A stretch of 64,000 bases of DNA from Archangium lipolyticum (GTDB lineage Bacteria; Myxococcota; Myxococcia; Myxococcales; Myxococcaceae). Below, piece by piece: positions 30,626 to 40,660 of this stretch (the stretch's first letter is position 1; each line of letters begins with the position of its first letter). Made by a program: the position numbers and the translations under genes. Under the pieces are notes generated by a model. The model was given only the letters and a program-made list of their open reading frames with translations. It was not told where the DNA came from and did not search any database. The stretch is taken from NCBI RefSeq assembly GCF_024623785.1, contig NZ_JANKBZ010000042.1:1-64000 (forward strand), in the 5' to 3' direction.

Positions 30626-31986
30626 TCTACGTCTTCGTGGGGCCCACGCTGCCCGAGCGGGAGGGGAGGCGCGAGCTGGAGGCCGTGTTCCTTCCGCCCG
30701 CGGCCCAGGGGGATGTCTACCGGGCCGCGCTCGAGAGGCCAGCGGCCATCGGTCTCATCGACGGCTATTTCGATGGTGTCCCCTCCGTCTGGCACAAGGA
30801 GATCCTCTGGGCCATGGCCGAGGGCATCCCGGTCTTCGGAAGCGCGAGCATGGGGGCGCTGCGAGCAGCGGAGCTGGCCTCGTTCGGCATGGAGGGCGTG
30901 GGGGCCATCTTCGAGGCCTTCCAGAGCGGTGCGCTGACGGATGACGACGAGGTGGCCATCGCGCATGCGCCCGCCGAGGATGGCTTCCGCCCGCTGTCGG
31001 AGGCCCTGGTCAACATCCGGGCCACCCTGGCGCGCGCCGAGCGCGAAGGCGTGGTGGACGCGCCGGTGCGCGGAGCCCTGGAGCAGCTCGCCAAGGAGCT
31101 CTACTACCCGGAGCGGGGCTGGCCGGCCCTGCTCGGGCGGGCCGAGGACGAGGGCTTGCCACCCGAGCCCCTGCGGCGGCTGCGGGAGTGGCTGCCACGG
31201 GGCGGGGTCGACCAGAAGCGCGCGGACGCACTGGCCATGCTCCGCCGGATGCGCGAGTACCTGGCGGCCCGACCCGGACCCAAGCGGGTTTCGTACACGC
31301 TCGCCCAGACCGATGCGTGGGCGGAAGCCCGCAGGTGTGCCGGGCGGCTCGAGACGGGTCGCCGGGAGGAGAGCGAGCCGCTCCCACGGGAGGCGTTGCT
31401 CGAGGAGCTGCGGGTCGGCGGCCTTCTTCCCCGGGTGCGGGCCGGAGCCCTGGCGCGTGCCCTGGCCCTGGAGGAGGCCCGGCAGCGGGGCGGTGAGATC
31501 GAGCTGTCGGCGGTGCGGCGGGTCTGTGAGGCATTCCGTCGCGAGAAGGGACTGGGGGAGCTGCGTCGATTCGAGCAGTGGCTGGTGGCGCAGCGCATCT
31601 CCGAACCGTTGAGATTCTTCCGGGATGAGGCGTGGGTACGCCAGACGGAGATGCTGCACGCCACGGAGGTGGAGCGGTGCCTGCCGGATCACCTGCGCTC
31701 GCTCGGCATCTACGGGCCGCTGCTGGACCGTGCCTGCCACAAGGCGCGGATGCTCTCCCGCTCCGGTCTGGAGCACCCCGGGCTCGAGGAGGCCGGGCTC
31801 GACGAGGCGGCACTGTGGCGCTGGTACTTCGTCGAGCGGCTGGGACGGCCCGTCCCCTCCCAGCTCTCGCTGTACGCACGCGGCGCGGGTTTTGGTGGCG
31901 AGGACGAGCTCCGGCGCGCGGTGCTGCGGGAGCATTGCTTCCTGCGCCTGGAGCAGGAACTCGCCGAGCGGGTGGGCGAGGAGTGA
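30622..31986 (+). CDS. TfuA-like protein with long C-terminal extension
   Basis: Residues 1-200 carry the TfuA signature: IYVFVGPTL at the start, IGLIDGYFDGVPSVWHKEIL, then GSASMGALRAAEL and the acidic ALTDDDEVA. In this family TfuA assists YcaO, probably delivering sulfur for thioamide formation. The protein is 454 residues, about twice the usual TfuA length. The extra helical C-terminus (about 220-454) has no motif I know and may bind the substrate. AAGGAG precedes the ATG, which overlaps the YcaO stop. Confidence 0.88.
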   Translation: MIYVFVGPTLPEREGRRELEAVFLPPAAQGDVYRAALERPAAIGLIDGYFDGVPSVWHKEILWAMAEGIPVFGSASMGALRAAELASFGMEGVGAIFEAFQSGALTDDDEVAIAHAPAEDGFRPLSEALVNIRATLARAEREGVVDAPVRGALEQLAKELYYPERGWPALLGRAEDEGLPPEPLRRLREWLPRGGVDQKRADALAMLRRMREYLAARPGPKRVSYTLAQTDAWAEARRCAGRLETGRREESEPLPREALLEELRVGGLLPRVRAGALARALALEEARQRGGEIELSAVRRVCEAFRREKGLGELRRFEQWLVAQRISEPLRFFRDEAWVRQTEMLHATEVERCLPDHLRSLGIYGPLLDRACHKARMLSRSGLEHPGLEEAGLDEAALWRWYFVERLGRPVPSQLSLYARGAGFGGEDELRRAVLREHCFLRLEQELAERVGEE

Positions 31987-32083
31987 GCGAGGACCAGGTC
32001 TACCGGTCAGCGGGCTGACGGAGGGGCCACAGGGGAACGGATGAAGGCACCCCTTCGCTCCGGCGCCTGCCGTATCCCACGGT

Positions 32084-32118
32084 CTCCCTTGTCACATCCA
32101 GTGCCCGCTCCTCATTCA
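32084..32118 (+). promoter_or_regulatory. Second copy of the shared upstream motif
   Basis: CTCCCTTGTCACA (32084-32096) and CTCATTCA (32111-32118) repeat the blocks upstream of the YcaO gene. The second block overlaps the annotated ATG at 32118, so if it is a -10 region, translation would begin further down, for instance at GTG 32187, which has GGAG upstream. Confidence 0.45.
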
Positions 32119-35100
32119 TGAGAGACGACCAGCGTGGTGCCTTCGCGCGACTGGACGGGCGCGCGGGCGCTAGCGGGAGCGGAGCCGTGGACCACGAAGA
32201 ATCCTTGCTGAAGAGCGAGCCCTTCGAGCCCCGGTCCCTGGGTCCCTACCAGCTACAGGGGGTTCTCGGGCGCGGGGGAATGGGCGTCGTCTATCTGGGA
32301 CACCATCGGGACCGGAATGAGCTCGTCGCACTGAAGACGGTCCGGGGGGCGCTCGAATCCCCGTTGACCCGTCTCCAGTGGGAGGTCCGGATGCTCGGCC
32401 GCATCCAGCACCCCGGGGTGGTCCGGATCCTCGACAATGGCATCTCCGGTGGGTTGCCCTGGTATGCGATGGAGCTGGTGAAGGGCCGCACGCTCCAGCA
32501 CCTCATCGAGCGCTCCTGGCGTGCCGAGGAGCCTCCGCTCGATGCCGCTTCCCCGGAGCTGCCCGTGCTTCCACTGCTGAAGCTCGTGCGGAGCTTGTGC
32601 GCGCCGCTGGCCTACCTGCATGGCTGTGGTCTGGTCCACCGTGATCTCAAGCCCGGGAACGTCTTCGTCCGCGAGGATGGGTCGGTGGTGCTCGGAGACC
32701 TCGGCGTGGCGGCGGCCTTCAGTGGTGCCCACGGGCGCGAGCTGCTCCAGGTGGACGAGGCCAGGCTGGGCACCCTCCTCTACATGGCGCCCGAGCAGAT
32801 CCTCGGTGATCTGGTGGACGCCCGTGCCGACCTCTACTCGCTCGGGTGCATCCTGTATGAGTGCGTGACCGGTTTCCCTCCCTTCGTGGGGGTCACGAGC
32901 AGGGCCGTCCGCAAGCAGCATCTCCGGCAGCCGCCCACTCCTCCCTCCGCGCTCCTCGAAGAGCCACTTCCGGAGCGGCTGGAATGGCTCATCCTCAAGC
33001 TGCTCGAGAAGCGTCCCCAGGACCGGCTGGGCTACGCCCAGGATGTCGACCGGGTGCTCGGGGAGTTGGGGGTGGAGGCGGTGAGGCCGGCGCACCTGCC
33101 CAGGCCCCGGCCCTACCTCTACCGGTCCCTCTTCACGGGGCGGGAGGATGCGGTGCGGAGCCTCCGTGCCAGGCTCGACGCCCTGAGCCAGGGCCGGGGT
33201 GACCGCGTCTTCATCGGTGGCGGCAGTGGCGTGGGCAAGACGCGGTTGGCCATGGAGATGGCCCGCGAGGCCGTCTTCAGCGAGCTGACGGTGGTGACCG
33301 GCGAGTGCATTCCGCTCGGGCTCTCGGGCACCCGGGTGGTCGCCACGACGCGGGCCTCTCCGCTGCACCCCTTCCGCCCGCTGCTGACCCTGGTGGTGGA
33401 CCGGTGCCGCGCCTGGGGTGAGGCGGAGACGGAGCGGATCCTCGGGCCGTGGGGCAAGGTGCTCGTCCCCTTCGAGCCCGCCCTGGATTCGCTTCCCTGT
33501 CTGCGTGAGCGGCCTCCTCCTCCTCCCCTGGCCAACAACGAGGCCGAGCGCGCGCGCATCTTCACTTCCCTCCAGGAAGTCCTCTTCGCCTTCGGCGAGG
33601 AGGAGTCGCTGCTGTTCATCCTCGATGACCTGCAGTGGGCGGACGAGCTGACGTTGAGCTTCCTGAAACAGCTTCGATATGAGGATCTGGCCGAGCGGGG
33701 CGTGTTGCTGCTGGGCACGTACCGCATGGAGGAGCTGCGCGAGCCCCTGCGCGAAGTGGTGTCCGCGAGGGCCCTGCACCTGGAGCTGGGGCGGCTCGAC
33801 GAGTCGAGCATCCGGTCCATGGTCCGCGGCATGCTGGCCCTGGACTCACTGCCTCCGGACTTCGACGGGCTGGTGCTCCAATCCGAGGGCAATCCCTTCT
33901 TCGTCGCCGAGTACCTGCGAGCCGCCATCGCGGAGGGGCTGCTGTACCGCGACGCCTCCGGGCGTTGGCGGTTGGACGAGCGGGCCCCTGGCTCGCTCGA
34001 GGCGCTCGCGCTCCCCGAGTCCATCGCGGAGATCATCAACCGGCGCCTGGGCGGTCTGGATGCCCGGGCCCGTGTCATGGTGGAGCTGGCCGCCGTGCTC
34101 GGGCGCGAGCTCGACGCCGAGTTGTTGCTGAGCACCGTTCCGCTGAGTGAGCCGGCGGGCCTGGAGGCCCTGGAGACGCTGCGGGTGCGGCAGGTTCTCG
34201 AGCACGTGGGGGGAGGCCGGCTTCGCTTCATCCACGACAAGCTGCGCGAGCTCACCTACGCGAGCCTGCCCCCCGAGCGGCGCCGCCAGCTCCACCATCG
34301 GTCCGCCGAGGCTCTCGAGCAGCGCCACGCCCGGGAACAGGACTTCGCGCTGTTGTTCCCCAGCCTGGCCCACCACTGGGCGAAGGCCGAGGTGCACGAG
34401 CGGGCGAGCCGCTACTTCCGTCTGGCCGGCGATCGCGCCCGGGCCACCTATGCCAATGGCCAGGCGATCTCCTTCTACCAATCGGCCTTGTCCGAGGCGG
34501 AGCTGCTCCAGGGCCCGGACGAGGACTTCCGCTACCTCCACGAGAGTCTGGGAGACATGCTGGCCCTCAGTGGACGGCAGGAGGAAGCGCGCGCCGCGTA
34601 TGGCGAGGCCCTGGCCCGGCTCTCCCCGGACCAGAAGCGCGAGCGCGCTGGCCTCTACCGCAAGGTGGGCAAGACCTGGGAGACGCACCACCAGCACGAG
34701 GCCGCGCTGCGCGCCTGCGACGAGGCCGAGGCCGCGCTGGGCCTGCCCCCTTCGGAGCCCGGTGAGGCTGGAGCGGAGGAGGCCGCGTCCGGCTGGTGGC
34801 ACGAGTGGGTGCAGATCCAAGTGGAGCGCATCTGGGTCTACTACTGGATGGGAGGGGTCGAGGAGATGGGTGCGCTCATCGACAAGGTCCGCCTTCCCGT
34901 GGAAGCACGAGGCACGTCCGCGCAACGCGCGCGCTTCTTCCAGGCCATCCTCCTGTGGGCCTTCCGGCGTGAGAACTACGTCCTTTCCGCCGGGACGGTG
35001 CACACCGCCCGGCAGGCGGTGGAGGCCAGCGAACAAGCCGGGGACCTTTCCGAGCGGGCGACGTGCCGCTTCTTCCTCGCCTTCGCCCTGTTGTTCCACG

Positions 35101-35657
35101 GGGACCTGGAGGAGTCGGAGCGGCAGGGCCTGGAGGGGTTGCGGCTGGCGGAGCGGGTGGGGGACCTGACGTTGCAGTCACGCCTGCTGACGTACCTGCT
35201 GCAGGTGTACCGGCGGCGGGGTCTGGTGTCCGAGGCGCGCGTCTGGCTCGAGCGGAGCCTGCGGGTCGCGACCGAGGCGCGCATGGACGACTACGTGGGC
35301 GCGGCCCTGGCCACCCGGGCCTGGGTGGCTTGGAGGGAGCAGCGCCTGGAGGATGCCGAGCGGGACGCGCGGGACGCGGTGGAGCGCTGGCGGAAGCTCG
35401 CGGCGCGTTACTCGCACTTTGGCGGGCAATGGCAGGCGTTGCTGCTGCTGCTGGCGCTGGAGTCGCGGCGCGGTGAGGTGGAGGAGGCGGTGGAGCGCGC
35501 GCGCATGATGCTGGACCCGACGCAGATTCCCCTGCCCGAGCCACTGGCCGGTGCACTGAGGGCAGCGCTCGAGGCGTGGGGTCAGGGCCAGCGGCAGGCG
35601 GCGCTCGAGCACCTGCGGCGTGCGGTCGGGATCGCCGGGGAGTTGCGGTTCCTATGA
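32118..35657 (+). CDS. Ser/Thr kinase fused to AAA ATPase and TPR region
   Basis: The 1179-residue regulator has a kinase domain (about 42-320) with GRGGMG at 51-56, Lys73 and HRDLKPGN at 174-181; the DFG triad reads DLG (194-196), tolerated in bacterial kinases. An AAA_16-type ATPase follows with Walker A GGSGVGKT at 368-375 and Walker B LLFILDDLQWAD near 500. TPR-rich helices fill the rest. No membrane helix. This STAND-like layout integrates a signal through ATP-driven assembly and phosphorylation. The next gene is 24 bp downstream, so the two form an operon. GTG 32187 is an alternative start. Confidence 0.88.
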   Translation: MRDDQRGAFARLDGRAGASGSGAVDHEESLLKSEPFEPRSLGPYQLQGVLGRGGMGVVYLGHHRDRNELVALKTVRGALESPLTRLQWEVRMLGRIQHPGVVRILDNGISGGLPWYAMELVKGRTLQHLIERSWRAEEPPLDAASPELPVLPLLKLVRSLCAPLAYLHGCGLVHRDLKPGNVFVREDGSVVLGDLGVAAAFSGAHGRELLQVDEARLGTLLYMAPEQILGDLVDARADLYSLGCILYECVTGFPPFVGVTSRAVRKQHLRQPPTPPSALLEEPLPERLEWLILKLLEKRPQDRLGYAQDVDRVLGELGVEAVRPAHLPRPRPYLYRSLFTGREDAVRSLRARLDALSQGRGDRVFIGGGSGVGKTRLAMEMAREAVFSELTVVTGECIPLGLSGTRVVATTRASPLHPFRPLLTLVVDRCRAWGEAETERILGPWGKVLVPFEPALDSLPCLRERPPPPPLANNEAERARIFTSLQEVLFAFGEEESLLFILDDLQWADELTLSFLKQLRYEDLAERGVLLLGTYRMEELREPLREVVSARALHLELGRLDESSIRSMVRGMLALDSLPPDFDGLVLQSEGNPFFVAEYLRAAIAEGLLYRDASGRWRLDERAPGSLEALALPESIAEIINRRLGGLDARARVMVELAAVLGRELDAELLLSTVPLSEPAGLEALETLRVRQVLEHVGGGRLRFIHDKLRELTYASLPPERRRQLHHRSAEALEQRHAREQDFALLFPSLAHHWAKAEVHERASRYFRLAGDRARATYANGQAISFYQSALSEAELLQGPDEDFRYLHESLGDMLALSGRQEEARAAYGEALARLSPDQKRERAGLYRKVGKTWETHHQHEAALRACDEAEAALGLPPSEPGEAGAEEAASGWWHEWVQIQVERIWVYYWMGGVEEMGALIDKVRLPVEARGTSAQRARFFQAILLWAFRRENYVLSAGTVHTARQAVEASEQAGDLSERATCRFFLAFALLFHGDLEESERQGLEGLRLAERVGDLTLQSRLLTYLLQVYRRRGLVSEARVWLERSLRVATEARMDDYVGAALATRAWVAWREQRLEDAERDARDAVERWRKLAARYSHFGGQWQALLLLLALESRRGEVEEAVERARMMLDPTQIPLPEPLAGALRAALEAWGQGQRQAALEHLRRAVGIAGELRFL

Positions 35658-35681
35658 ACACCGGAGGGAGGTATCTCGGAT

Positions 35682-36809
35682 ATGTCGAATGGCGTTCCCA
35701 GTGAGTTGCAGGTCTCACGCTTCCTCATCCTGCGCACCTTCAGAACGGTCAAGCCGGAGAAGATGGCGGTCTTCATGAACGCCATCACCTGGCAGGCGGC
35801 ATGGCTTCGGCACCACTTCAAATGGGTCCGGGTGTTGGTGGGCTATGCCTTGACGGATATTCCCGAGCGCGTCCTGGAAATCTATGGCATCCCGACGAAC
35901 GATCTCGAACGCGCGCAGAGGATCCTGGAGAAGCTGCGCGCGCAAGACGAGTATCAGGAACTGAAGGCGTGTTGCGATGAGGGGCGAGAGGGGGACGAGG
36001 TGGACGGGGTGTTGCTCCCCGCGATGCAATACAAGACCTTCCTGAAAGACTTCATGGAGGAGCACATGAAGCAGCTCGGCCTCGAGAACAGTCGAAGGCA
36101 GCTCCAGAGGGAGCGTGAGGCGAACAGGATGCAGCTCGCCCGGTTCGACAAGCTTCAAGCCGATCTCGACAACACCCGGAAGAGGCTGGCCGGGGCTCGA
36201 GATAGACTCTCGGGTCCTCAAGGGACGAGTGCCGTCGCTGATGCGGACGCGAGCAGCGCGGCACGCCAGGAGGTCTCGCGTCTCGAGAAGGAGGTCCGTT
36301 CTTTCGAGGAGCTCATCGCCAGCCTGCCCACCCGCTCCATCCTGAACGACAGGGAGAAGACCTTCCTAAGGAGGTTGAGCGACGTGGAAAAGGATTTGAA
36401 AAAGTCCAAGGAGGATCTCAATCGCCAGTTGGATGCCATTCGCGTCCCGGACTACTTCCTGAACGTCACCATCAAGTTGAGCCACGACGCGCTGCCGGCG
36501 TACATCCAGGAAATGACGATGCTGCTCGAGGAGTTCGCCTGGGACTTCATGGCAGCCGGCGAAAAGCTCCCGCTACCCGCGGACGTGGTGGCTCGGGTCC
36601 CCACCGGACACGAGATCATGCACATCTGGAGGTTCGGGGATGCCAATGACCTCTACAGGCAGATGGTGGGGCTGCGGGAGAGCAGGCGCTACTCCGCCGT
36701 CAGGCGGCTCCTCACCGACACCGAGAGACAGATGCTGATGTGTGATTGGGAGGCGATTTCGAAGCCAAAGGCGAAGAAGAAGAAGAAGAACCCCGTTCCT
36801 TCACGGTGA
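35682..36809 (+). CDS. Coiled-coil protein with lysine-rich tail, unknown family
   Basis: The 375-residue cytoplasmic protein has an N-terminal globular part (1-120), a long coiled coil (about 130-250, heptads rich in Leu, Arg, Glu), a second globular part (about 255-355) and a basic tail with five consecutive lysines that could bind nucleic acid or membrane. GGAGGGAGG precedes the ATG. It lies between the kinase-ATPase and the duplicated-domain protein and is presumably co-transcribed. Codons end in A or T more often than in neighbours, hinting at more recent acquisition. Not recognised. Confidence 0.65.
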   Translation: MSNGVPSELQVSRFLILRTFRTVKPEKMAVFMNAITWQAAWLRHHFKWVRVLVGYALTDIPERVLEIYGIPTNDLERAQRILEKLRAQDEYQELKACCDEGREGDEVDGVLLPAMQYKTFLKDFMEEHMKQLGLENSRRQLQREREANRMQLARFDKLQADLDNTRKRLAGARDRLSGPQGTSAVADADASSAARQEVSRLEKEVRSFEELIASLPTRSILNDREKTFLRRLSDVEKDLKKSKEDLNRQLDAIRVPDYFLNVTIKLSHDALPAYIQEMTMLLEEFAWDFMAAGEKLPLPADVVARVPTGHEIMHIWRFGDANDLYRQMVGLRESRRYSAVRRLLTDTERQMLMCDWEAISKPKAKKKKKNPVPSR

Positions 36810-36824
36810 AGGCAAGGAGGCGTG

Positions 36825-37484
36825 ATGGAAAACCAGCCCGATGTGACAGGAAACCCGCAGCTACCCGAAGAAGACGACGAGGAGCTCCTGCGCCCCCGCC
36901 CGCCAGGCATGGATGACCTGGTGATCCTCGGCAGGGATGACAGGTTCTATTGGCTCCAGAAAAGTGAATATCAGAACAAGAGCCATGAGATCGACACCTC
37001 CATGATTGGCCAGGCCATGCACCTGGTGGAGCAGGGAGTGATCCTGGCGGATGTTCCCGTGGGCAGCATTCCAGGGGTTGGGGCCCAGTGCTTCCTGGTG
37101 AACCTGGGGGGCATCCGGCGTCCACCGCCGAGGCCCGGAAAGCCCATCCAGCACAAGCCAGCGGAGGGCCCGCAGCCCATCGATCCCAATGATGACTGCC
37201 TCAAGGTCCCCGCGCCTGGGATCGATGATCTGGTGATCCGCGATCGGGACGGGGCTCTCTTCTATTGGGTCAAGAAGTGCGAGTACCAGAACGAGGGGCA
37301 CGAGCTCGAACGGTTCGATCCCATCCTGGAGGAACAGGTCAGGCTCCTGACGAACCAGGGCGTGGTGCTCGCGGATGTCCCCGCGCACAGCTTCCCTGGC
37401 GTCGATGACATGGGCTGCCTGGTGAACCTGAAAGGCATCCATCGGCCCGAGCTCAAGCTGGAAGAGGAGGAGGAGGAGGGTTGA
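36825..37484 (+). CDS. Tandem-duplicated-domain protein, unknown family
   Basis: The 219-residue protein consists of two copies of an approximately 78-residue module, at about 24-100 and 127-208. Both contain PGxDDLVI, FYW, a SEYQN/CEYQN block, GVxLADVP, FPGV-like and LVNLxGIxRP. Acidic tails flank the pair. No signal peptide. AAGGAGG lies 4 nt before the ATG. Its position after the kinase-ATPase and coiled-coil genes suggests a complex. I do not recognise the module; the repeated W/Y-rich core suggests a small beta fold. Confidence 0.65.
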   Translation: MENQPDVTGNPQLPEEDDEELLRPRPPGMDDLVILGRDDRFYWLQKSEYQNKSHEIDTSMIGQAMHLVEQGVILADVPVGSIPGVGAQCFLVNLGGIRRPPPRPGKPIQHKPAEGPQPIDPNDDCLKVPAPGIDDLVIRDRDGALFYWVKKCEYQNEGHELERFDPILEEQVRLLTNQGVVLADVPAHSFPGVDDMGCLVNLKGIHRPELKLEEEEEEG

Positions 37485-37485
37485 C

Positions 37486-37575
37486 TCACCAGGCAGGGCG
37501 GACGCGCACCCGCATGAAGCCATCCCACCAATAGGTGGAGAGCACCTCGATGACCGTGCCCGCAGGGAGTGACTC
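37486..37575 (-). pseudogene. C-terminal remnant of a lost gene
   Basis: A 29-codon stretch closed by stops on both sides ends SLPAGTVIEVLSTYWWDGFM and then an Arg/Val-rich strand and stop. It reads like the end of an SH3-like beta domain but has no start codon, so it is probably a relic. The remainder of the 318-bp gap 37485-37802 holds only the palindrome CTGACAATCCTGTCAG (37704-37719). Confidence 0.35.
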
Positions 37576-37802
37576 TCATGTGCGGATGCTCCTCACGAGG
37601 CCCCGCGGGGCTCATCCCCACGCTTCTCGTCGCGAGAAGCTGGAGAGCCCCCCTGGCGCCGCCAAGAACGCGGGCTCGGGGTGGGGCCGCGATGGCGAAA
37701 AGTCTGACAATCCTGTCAGGGTCTCGTGCTCACCGAGGCATCAGAGGCGTGAGCTCTCAGGGGGTTCGAGGGCTGGCCTGGCGTTTGCTTCGCCCGGGCG
37801 CC

Positions 37803-38453
37803 ATGCGACACCTCATCATGGGCATCTTGGCGGCGGTCATCTTCTCGGGCTGTGGAGAGTCCAAGGACGCCGTGCAGGATCGGATGGAGTCCTTCGCGGA
37901 CGAGCAGGAGGGCAGGGAGCGCGTCATCGAGCTGCGTGAAACGGATCCGGCCCGAGGGCTCGTCATCCACTGCCCCCTCCATGTGGTCTGTGACGAGAAC
38001 GACAGCTACCGCCTGTACAAGCACGACGCGAGCGGCATCCACCTGTCGCTCAGCTTCGATCCCATCGTCGTGAAGGACATGACGCTGGATTCCTTGCGCG
38101 AGCACCTCGAACACGTGAGCTACGAGCTGAGGGCGGTGGAGGGTCTCGAGGCCGCCGGCTGGCGGATCGGCACGCGCAGCGTGGTGCACCGGGCGGGGCA
38201 GCCGGACTTCCAGGTGCAGCTCACGGGCCTCCAGGATGGACGGCTGCGGGGGGAGATCCGCACGGCCATCGTGAATCTCGTCGGCCGTCAGACGGCGGAC
38301 GAGGCTTGTGAGCATCCTCCGCAGGATGCCCCGCTTCCGGATCATTGTTACGCCAGCGCCAGGACGAACATCCCGCTGCGCATCGTGTTCGACCTCCCCA
38401 TCCAGGAGGGAGTGCTCGACTGCCGCGGCGGCCAGACGCCGGGGTGCGGCTGA
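37803..38453 (+). CDS. Lipoprotein of unknown function
   Basis: The 216-residue product has a signal peptide with lipobox FSGC ending at about residue 17. The mature domain has six further cysteines and a mixed alpha/beta pattern. The start at 37803 is chosen for the signal peptide; no clear ribosome site. A palindrome lies 84 bp upstream. No family recognised. Confidence 0.7.
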   Translation: MRHLIMGILAAVIFSGCGESKDAVQDRMESFADEQEGRERVIELRETDPARGLVIHCPLHVVCDENDSYRLYKHDASGIHLSLSFDPIVVKDMTLDSLREHLEHVSYELRAVEGLEAAGWRIGTRSVVHRAGQPDFQVQLTGLQDGRLRGEIRTAIVNLVGRQTADEACEHPPQDAPLPDHCYASARTNIPLRIVFDLPIQEGVLDCRGGQTPGCG

Positions 38454-38583
38454 CGGGGGCGCACCTGTCCGGAGCGAGCCGGTCGTCCGCTCCGTGGCCA
38501 GGGATGGGTGGGGGGTCCCCTCGGAATGGCGGAAGGTGTCCGGGTCCGAGGCATGATGGGCCCGGACGCGCGGGAGGTGACGC

Positions 38584-39939
<1,356 letters not shown>

Positions 39940-39940
39940 G

Positions 39941-40585
39941 TTGTTCTTCACTTCGCTCATGGCCTTCGCGTTCGGGTTCATCGGCTCCATTCCGCTGACC
40001 GGTCCGATCGCGGTGTTGGTGTTCTCCCTGGGGGTGCGCAAGCGCTACGGCGTGGCCGTGCGCGTGGGCCTGGGGGCGGCGCTGGCGGAGGCCCTCTATG
40101 CCACCGTGGCCTTCTGGGGCTTCACGACCTTCCTCGCGGACAGGCCCGTCATCCTCCCCATCTCGCACGGGGTGAGCGCCGCCGTGCTGGCGCTGCTCGG
40201 GGTGTACTTCTTCCGGTGGAAGCCCGAGGCGGAGGAAGAGGTGGCGCCCTCCAGCCGGTGGCACGTCACGGGCTTCCTGCTCGGCTTCACCCTCTCCGCG
40301 CTCAACCCCACCCTGCTGGCCACGTGGAGCGCGGCCGTCGCCTTCCTCTACTCGCGGCAGCTCTTCACCTTCTCCGAGGTGCTCGCGCTCCCCTTCGGCG
40401 CCGCGGCGGGCGCGGGCGTGGCCTGCTGGGAGCTGCTGTTCGTCTGGCTGCTCCGCCGCTATGAGGACCAACTACCGCGCTCCGCGTTGTCCTGGGTGGT
40501 GCGGGCCATGGGGCTGCTGCTCCTGGCGGCGGCTTTTCTCGCCGGGCGAGACCTCGTCCGGGAACTGGCGGGAGCCGCTCGCTGA
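39941..40585 (+). CDS. LysE-family exporter-like membrane protein
   Basis: The 214-residue protein has about six membrane helices and the N-terminal signature FGFIGSIPLTGPIAVLVFSL with the small residues typical of LysE/RhtB exporters. Such proteins extrude amino acids or similar compounds; the substrate is unknown. TTG at 39941 is used: GGAAGGAG lies 7 nt upstream, inside the end of the response-regulator gene, so the two are coupled. Confidence 0.8.
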   Translation: MFFTSLMAFAFGFIGSIPLTGPIAVLVFSLGVRKRYGVAVRVGLGAALAEALYATVAFWGFTTFLADRPVILPISHGVSAAVLALLGVYFFRWKPEAEEEVAPSSRWHVTGFLLGFTLSALNPTLLATWSAAVAFLYSRQLFTFSEVLALPFGAAAGAGVACWELLFVWLLRRYEDQLPRSALSWVVRAMGLLLLAAAFLAGRDLVRELAGAAR

Positions 40586-40601
40586 TGAGCGGTCCGGCCC
40601 C

Positions 40602-40645
40602 TTGATTACCCAATCAATATTAGTTAGTTGATGCTAGCTAACTAA
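40602..40645. promoter_or_regulatory. Paired inverted repeats, TetR-like operator candidate
   Basis: TTGATT-ACCC-AATCAA (40602-40617) is followed by TTAGTTAG (40620-40627), a 10-nt spacer and CTAACTAA (40638-40645). This AT-rich, doubly symmetric stretch sits 15 bp before the PAP2 start and looks like operators of TetR-type repressors. No TetR gene is in the window. Confidence 0.5.
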
Positions 40646-40660
40646 CGGGTGGGCGGCGCG

